A DNA stretch of 17,172 bases, taken from the NCBI GenBank assembly GCA_021814805.1, contig JAKAHT010000007.1, positions 11,885-29,056 of the forward strand, read 5' to 3'. The translations under genes and the position numbers were made by a program. The notes beneath the pieces were generated by a model that made no database searches, was not told the DNA's origin, and saw nothing but the letters and a program-made list of their open reading frames with translations. Source of the DNA: a bacterium. Lineage in GTDB: Bacteria > Patescibacteriota > Minisyncoccia > UBA6257 > GWB1-50-10. Position 1 is the stretch's first letter. Every line of letters starts with the position of its first letter. Of this stretch, positions 14,865 to 17,172 are shown in pieces.

Positions 14865-15515
14865 ATGAAGATTGTTTTTCTGACAGCCATATTGTTTTCA
14901 GCTTTTTTATTGGGATGTTCCTCCTCTTTCTTCTCAAGCGAAAATCGCAAACCTCTTCCGGAGACATTTTATGCCACCGTGGTTACAAGAGATGGCGCCG
15001 GTTCTTCAATAAATCTGGGGGGAGGATATTTTCTGTCCTGCAGTCACGTTATAAGGGATAGCTTAGGGAGATTCGATAAAAAGATATATCTGACTGAAGA
15101 ATTCGAAAATGCATCAAAAACAGATTCTTCGGTAAAAATTATCGATGCGGATACTATAAATGATTTAGCACTTCTCAAATCATCCGAGCTAACCAATAAA
15201 ACTGACATAAAATTTATTAAAGATCCTATATTCGAAAGAGTTTACTGGATTCAGCCGGCATTTTATTCCGATGAATATCTCTTCTTTCTTATATCCGGCC
15301 GCGTATCGGGATATAATAAAAAGAATGTATTTTTGGATAAGCCAATATTTGACGGCGCTTCCGGCACAGGCATATTCGATGAAAAAGGATATTTGGTAGG
15401 AATAGCTCAAAGCACATTCATATATGAGAAAAATCTTCTTTTCGGATGCTTAGTGGGTCCGGAGATAATATATAAATTCCTGATAAAAAATGGAATAAAA
15501 ATCCCCAAAATGTAA
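14865..15515 (+). CDS. Lipoprotein with trypsin-like serine protease domain
   Basis: 216 aa. The N-terminus is a lipoprotein signal: KIVFLTAILFSAFLLG then C18, a fair lipobox (FLLGC) with Ser following. The mature part has a compact chymotrypsin/HtrA-like fold with a complete candidate triad: H61 in FLSCSHVIRDS, D100 in INDLALLK and S166 in FDGASGTGIFD, followed by GYLVGIAQST. No PDZ or C-terminal domain is present. It is probably a surface-attached peptidase or a protease-like binding module; the substrate is unknown. It has its own promoter and Shine-Dalgarno site and stands alone, divergent from yraN. The last codons and the stop lie in the left arm and loop of a strong terminator. Its AT-rich codon choice differs from the neighbouring murD/nusA, which makes later acquisition possible. 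Confidence 0.75.
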   Translation: MKIVFLTAILFSAFLLGCSSSFFSSENRKPLPETFYATVVTRDGAGSSINLGGGYFLSCSHVIRDSLGRFDKKIYLTEEFENASKTDSSVKIIDADTINDLALLKSSELTNKTDIKFIKDPIFERVYWIQPAFYSDEYLFFLISGRVSGYNKKNVFLDKPIFDGASGTGIFDEKGYLVGIAQSTFIYEKNLLFGCLVGPEIIYKFLIKNGIKIPKM

Positions 15516-15530
15516 ATTTTGGGGATTTTT
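15498..15530 (+). terminator. Strong intrinsic terminator overlapping the lipoprotein stop codon
   Basis: A perfect 14-bp stem, AAAATCCCCAAAAT (15498-15511) and ATTTTGGGGATTTT (15516-15529), with a 4-nt loop GTAA and a T-run. The stop TAA is in the loop and the left arm codes Ile-Pro-Lys-Met. The symmetric A/T flanks mean it can also work on the minus strand, isolating the parS region. Confidence 0.85.
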
Positions 15531-15540
15531 AGTCAAAAAT

Positions 15541-15564
15541 AAAATGTTTCACGTGAAACATTTT
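15541..15564. promoter_or_regulatory. parS-type ParB binding site
   Basis: The core TGTTTCACGTGAAACA (15545-15560) is identical to the widely conserved chromosomal parS consensus. The dyad extends perfectly to 24 bp (15541-15564, flanked by AAAA and TTTT). ParB binds parS as a dimer and spreads by CTP-dependent clamping, with ParA/SMC acting in origin segregation (established knowledge). Nothing here codes ParA or ParB. The site is intergenic, 12 bp past the lipoprotein terminator. Confidence 0.85.
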
Positions 15565-15584
15565 TTTAATCAAAAAATTGAAAG

Positions 15585-15605
15585 TGTAGGTTTCATCGCA
15601 TTATC
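15585..15605 (+). repeat. 21-bp direct repeat, copy 1
   Basis: T plus GTAGGTTTCATCGCATTATC, 24 bp to the right of the parS dyad. Identical to copy 2, starting 64 bp later. AAAGTGTA (15581-15588) over its left edge is complementary to TACACTTT (15631-15638). Confidence 0.9.
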
Positions 15606-15613
15606 AGCCTGTT

Positions 15614-15630
15614 AAACATTTTTAATGTTT
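15614..15630. repeat. Small AT hairpin between the direct repeats
   Basis: AAACATT TTT AATGTTT, a 7-bp stem with a 3-nt loop, directly followed by TACACTTT, which can pair with AAAGTGTA at the left edge of copy 1. The nested pairing suggests either a folded RNA or a cruciform-prone spacer. Confidence 0.5.
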
Positions 15631-15648
15631 TACACTTTTTTAGAGAAA

Positions 15649-15669
15649 TGTAGGTTTCATCGCATTATC
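15649..15669 (+). repeat. 21-bp direct repeat, copy 2
   Basis: Exact copy of 15585-15605, preceded by GAAA instead of AAAG. It abuts the GGGTTTTTTGAGTT tandem pair. Confidence 0.9.
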
Positions 15670-15700
15670 GGGTTTTTTGAGTTACTGGGTTTTTTGAGTT
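15670..15700 (+). repeat. Tandem pair of GGGTTTTTTGAGTT
   Basis: Two identical 14-bp copies (15670-15683 and 15687-15700) with a 3-nt spacer, so a 17-bp period. They follow copy 2 of the 21-bp repeat directly and lead into a T/A-rich stretch (15701-15749) containing a CTTTTT/AAAAAG dyad (15734-15749). Confidence 0.85.
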
Positions 15701-15754
15701 TTCTTAGTTTATTAAAAATATCTTGTTTTTTTACTTTTTAAACAAAAAGCGTTA

Positions 15755-15774
15755 GGGGATGCAAATGCATCCCC
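15755..15774 (-). terminator. Terminator-like hairpin after the 104-aa membrane protein gene
   Basis: GGGGATGCA AA TGCATCCCC, a 9-bp stem, lies 8 nt past the stop at 15783. On the minus strand it is followed by TAACGC and then five T. The T-run is somewhat distant, so strength is uncertain. Confidence 0.5.
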
Positions 15775-15782
15775 ATATTGAT

Positions 15783-16097
15783 TCAAAATCTTGGTGCCAT
15801 AGCGGGCTTTTTTGTTTCCATCCGAACCCTGGTGTAAACGTATCCCCATAATATAAATACACCCACAAGACTCAGGATCACCAAGGCATGGATCGGAATG
15901 GGGGACTTAATAATGAGGGAAGAGTACCAAAGGACGAGTACCATGTTCACAGTATATGAGACGAGTCCTATGCTGGTAAAAAAATGATTTCTCTTCCAAT
16001 TCGCTTTTTCGTCGGCCCCATAAAGACCGATTTCATACGTCCCACCGAGGGAAGTCACGAGACTTATGACATACAAGATGGCTATTACAGCTTCCAT
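15783..16097 (-). CDS. Hypothetical small membrane protein, three helices
   Basis: 104 aa that I do not recognise. Three hydrophobic segments (about 3-18, 40-60, 68-90) are separated by a short charged loop (YGADEKANWKRN, about 26-37) and followed by a basic tail (RVRMETKKPAMAPRF). The first helix ends in a YEIGLYG phrase. There are no Cys or His clusters and no enzyme motif. Translation starts at an ATG with a strong Shine-Dalgarno site, and a consensus promoter lies further upstream, so it is very likely a real gene. It is alone between the parS region and divergent ftsK. Composition suggests an inner-membrane protein with the N-terminus either side. Confidence 0.7.
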   Translation of the reverse strand: MEAVIAILYVISLVTSLGGTYEIGLYGADEKANWKRNHFFTSIGLVSYTVNMVLVLWYSSLIIKSPIPIHALVILSLVGVFILWGYVYTRVRMETKKPAMAPRF

Positions 16098-16102
16098 TAC
16101 TT

Positions 16103-16107
16103 CTCCT
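16103..16107 (-). promoter_or_regulatory. Ribosome binding site of the 104-aa membrane protein gene
   Basis: AGGAG on the minus strand, 5 nt before the ATG: the best Shine-Dalgarno match in the window. It fixes the start codon. Confidence 0.75.
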
Positions 16108-16141
16108 ATGAATTTGTTTTTGTTCTAAACTTTCGTTTTAT

Positions 16142-16170
16142 AGAATAAAATATTTTCAACTAATTGTCAA
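16142..16170 (-). promoter_or_regulatory. Promoter of the 104-aa membrane protein gene
   Basis: On the minus strand TTGACA (16165-16170), a 17-bp spacer and TATTCT (16142-16147). The predicted start near 16136 leaves a leader of about 38 nt. Its -35 stands nearly back to back with that of ftsK. Confidence 0.65.
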
Positions 16171-16176
16171 TATCAA

Positions 16177-16205
16177 TTGAATAAAAAGATGTTTTCAGCT
16201 TTAAT
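16177..16205 (+). promoter_or_regulatory. Promoter of ftsK (near-leaderless type)
   Basis: TTGAAT (16177-16182), 17-bp spacer, TTTAAT (16200-16205), then 9 nt to the ATG at 16215, leaving a leader of 2-4 nt. The only purine stretch before the ATG (AAAGA) abuts it and is too close to act as a Shine-Dalgarno site. Confidence 0.5.
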
Positions 16206-16214
16206 TAATAAAGA

Positions 16215-17172
16215 ATGACTAAGAAATCCAAAAAAAATAACATCAAAAAACAAACAAAAAATTCCGAAGAGGGAAGAAGTGAATATGTTAAATCATCTCC
16301 TCTCCATCCGGAAACCAAACAAAGCATCTGGGGCATTGCTTTCATAGCTCTCACCGTCATCTTTCTTTTGGCGGCCCTCGGTTTCGCCGGACCATGGGGC
16401 GACGGCATATTTAAATTTTTTACCGTACTCTTCGGATTGGGTTATTACCTTCTGCCGGCAATAACACTTCTCATATCTCTCACTTTGATTTCCAGAGAAA
16501 AAAAAGAATTTCTCGGAGTCTCTGTCGCCGGCGGATTCATCTTCATAATAGCCGCCCTCGGTTTCATCGACATAGTGAGCCCCGGTAATGGGGGTATCAT
16601 CGGAGAGATAACCGGCGCCATAAAAACTCCGTTCAGCGTACCGGGCGGCATAGTGATAACCCTGACTCTCATGGCAATTTCTTTTCTCATGATCATGAAT
16701 AAGCCCTTAAGATTACCCGAGATGAAAAAACGTGTGAAAATGGAAGAGGAGACAGAAGAGGAAGTGACCATAGTCGCACCCGAAGAACCGGAAATTACAA
16801 AAGCCGCCGCTCAAAAGACAGAACCTAAAAAACAAAAAGAAAAAGAACTTGAAATAAAAACTCACGAAGAAAAAATACCGGAACTAAAAACTTCCTCGGT
16901 GAAGCAGTTCAAAAATTATGTTGCTCCGCCACTAAACTTATTAGCCTCTCAAATAGACAAACCGACCATCGGAGACTTGCGGGCCAACGCGAACGTCATA
17001 AAAAGAACTCTCGAAAGTTTCGGCATACCGGTAGAAATGGGCGAGATAAACGTGGGACCGACCGTCACAAGATATACCCTAAAACCGGCCGAAGGAATAA
17101 AGCTTTCCAGAATAACTTCCTTAAACCAGGACTTGGCTTTGTCTTTGGCCGCTCATCCTATAAGAATAGAAG
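16215..17172 (+). CDS. ftsK: DNA translocase FtsK, N-terminal part (runs off the window)
   Basis: 319 codons are present, open at the right edge. A Lys-rich cytosolic start (1-36) is followed by four membrane helices (about 38-58, 68-91, 100-120, 143-161) and a charged Glu/Lys/Pro linker (about 165-230). Then comes the alpha domain of the FtsK/SpoIIIE motor: YVAPPLNLLAS (235-245), IGDLRANANVIKRTLESFGI (252-271), GPTVTRYTLKPAEGIKLSRI (281-300) and SLNQDLALSLAAHPIRIE (302-319). The Walker motor and any gamma domain lie beyond the window. FtsK sits at the septum and pumps chromosomal DNA to complete segregation. The linker is short, as in SpoIIIE-like forms. It is divergent from the 104-aa membrane protein gene and about 650 bp from the parS site. 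Confidence 0.93.
   Translation, partial: MTKKSKKNNIKKQTKNSEEGRSEYVKSSPLHPETKQSIWGIAFIALTVIFLLAALGFAGPWGDGIFKFFTVLFGLGYYLLPAITLLISLTLISREKKEFLGVSVAGGFIFIIAALGFIDIVSPGNGGIIGEITGAIKTPFSVPGGIVITLTLMAISFLMIMNKPLRLPEMKKRVKMEEETEEEVTIVAPEEPEITKAAAQKTEPKKQKEKELEIKTHEEKIPELKTSSVKQFKNYVAPPLNLLASQIDKPTIGDLRANANVIKRTLESFGIPVEMGEINVGPTVTRYTLKPAEGIKLSRITSLNQDLALSLAAHPIRIE

Noticed and set aside
15544..15615. 23-codon open frame starting MFHVKH over the parS site
   Set aside because: The first codons are the parS palindrome itself, there is no ribosome binding site, and the frame is very short. Both 21-bp repeats read similarly in one frame only because they are identical.
15585..15669. CRISPR array
   Set aside because: Only two repeats and one spacer, with no cas genes. 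The 7-bp arrays elsewhere are far too short.
15541..15780. Full replication origin (oriC)
   Set aside because: AT-rich with repeats and parS, but no DnaA-box-like TTATCCACA clusters and no dnaA/dnaN/rpmH nearby. Kept only as a hypothesis in the findings.
1..17172. Recoded TGA (Gly) as in Absconditabacteria/Gracilibacteria
   Set aside because: TGA ends the GT2 gene, valS and the 104-aa protein at family-typical or context-supported positions, and all the core genes are open without recoding.

Overview
The window looks like a chromosomal piece of a small-genome bacterium, most probably of the Candidate Phyla Radiation (Patescibacteria, Parcubacteria-like). This is an inference from several things: compact versions of universal proteins (RecO of about 177 aa, ValRS of 741 aa without its C-terminal coiled coil), a large single-anchor surface protein with DUF11-like repeats, a DoxX/GT2/RecO cluster, a membrane pyrophosphatase and an AT-leaning composition. 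TGA is used as a stop (for example GT2, valS, the 104-aa membrane protein), so the code is standard and not the TGA=Gly code of Absconditabacteria/Gracilibacteria. No RNA genes, insertion sequences or CRISPR arrays were seen.

Layout. 1-71 (-): 5' end of glycyl-tRNA synthetase. 116-4333 (-): a tight run doxX > GT2 glycosyltransferase > recO > surface protein with gaps of 7, -4 and 9 bases, probably one operon. 4402-8423 (+): tsaD, valS and a PrsW-like membrane protease that overlaps valS. 8447-8905 (+): Hsp20, whose 3' end overlaps convergent murD (8885-10318, -) by 21 bp. 10405-11007 (+): YdcF/SanA-like DUF218 protein, convergent with hppA (11030-12997, -), preceded by nusA (13024-14223, -) and a YraN-like gene (14391-14762, -). 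14865-15515 (+): trypsin-fold lipoprotein. 15516-15782: non-coding, with a perfect parS palindrome and unusual repeats. 15783-16097 (-): unknown three-helix membrane protein. 16215-end (+): N-terminal half of FtsK.

Functional themes are the usual core ones: translation (GlyRS, ValRS, TsaD for t6A), transcription (NusA), envelope (MurD, GT2, surface protein), chromosome maintenance (RecO, FtsK, parS), proteostasis (Hsp20, PrsW-like, lipoprotein protease) and energetics (H+-pumping pyrophosphatase).

Three patterns merit attention. (1) An exact ParB-site consensus, TGTTTCACGTGAAACA, sits in a repeat-bearing intergenic region next to ftsK, although no dnaA, parA or parB is in view. (2) Core genes (glyS, murD, valS, hsp20, hppA, yraN, ftsK, nearly nusA) carry a -10-like hexamer only 6-12 nt before the ATG, which implies leaderless or near-leaderless mRNAs. 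The two accessory genes flanking parS instead have consensus -35 boxes, leaders of about 40 nt and Shine-Dalgarno sites. (3) Short degenerate tandem arrays with an exact 7-bp period occur between doxX and tsaD and twice inside valS, where one enlarges and disrupts a zinc-knuckle region.
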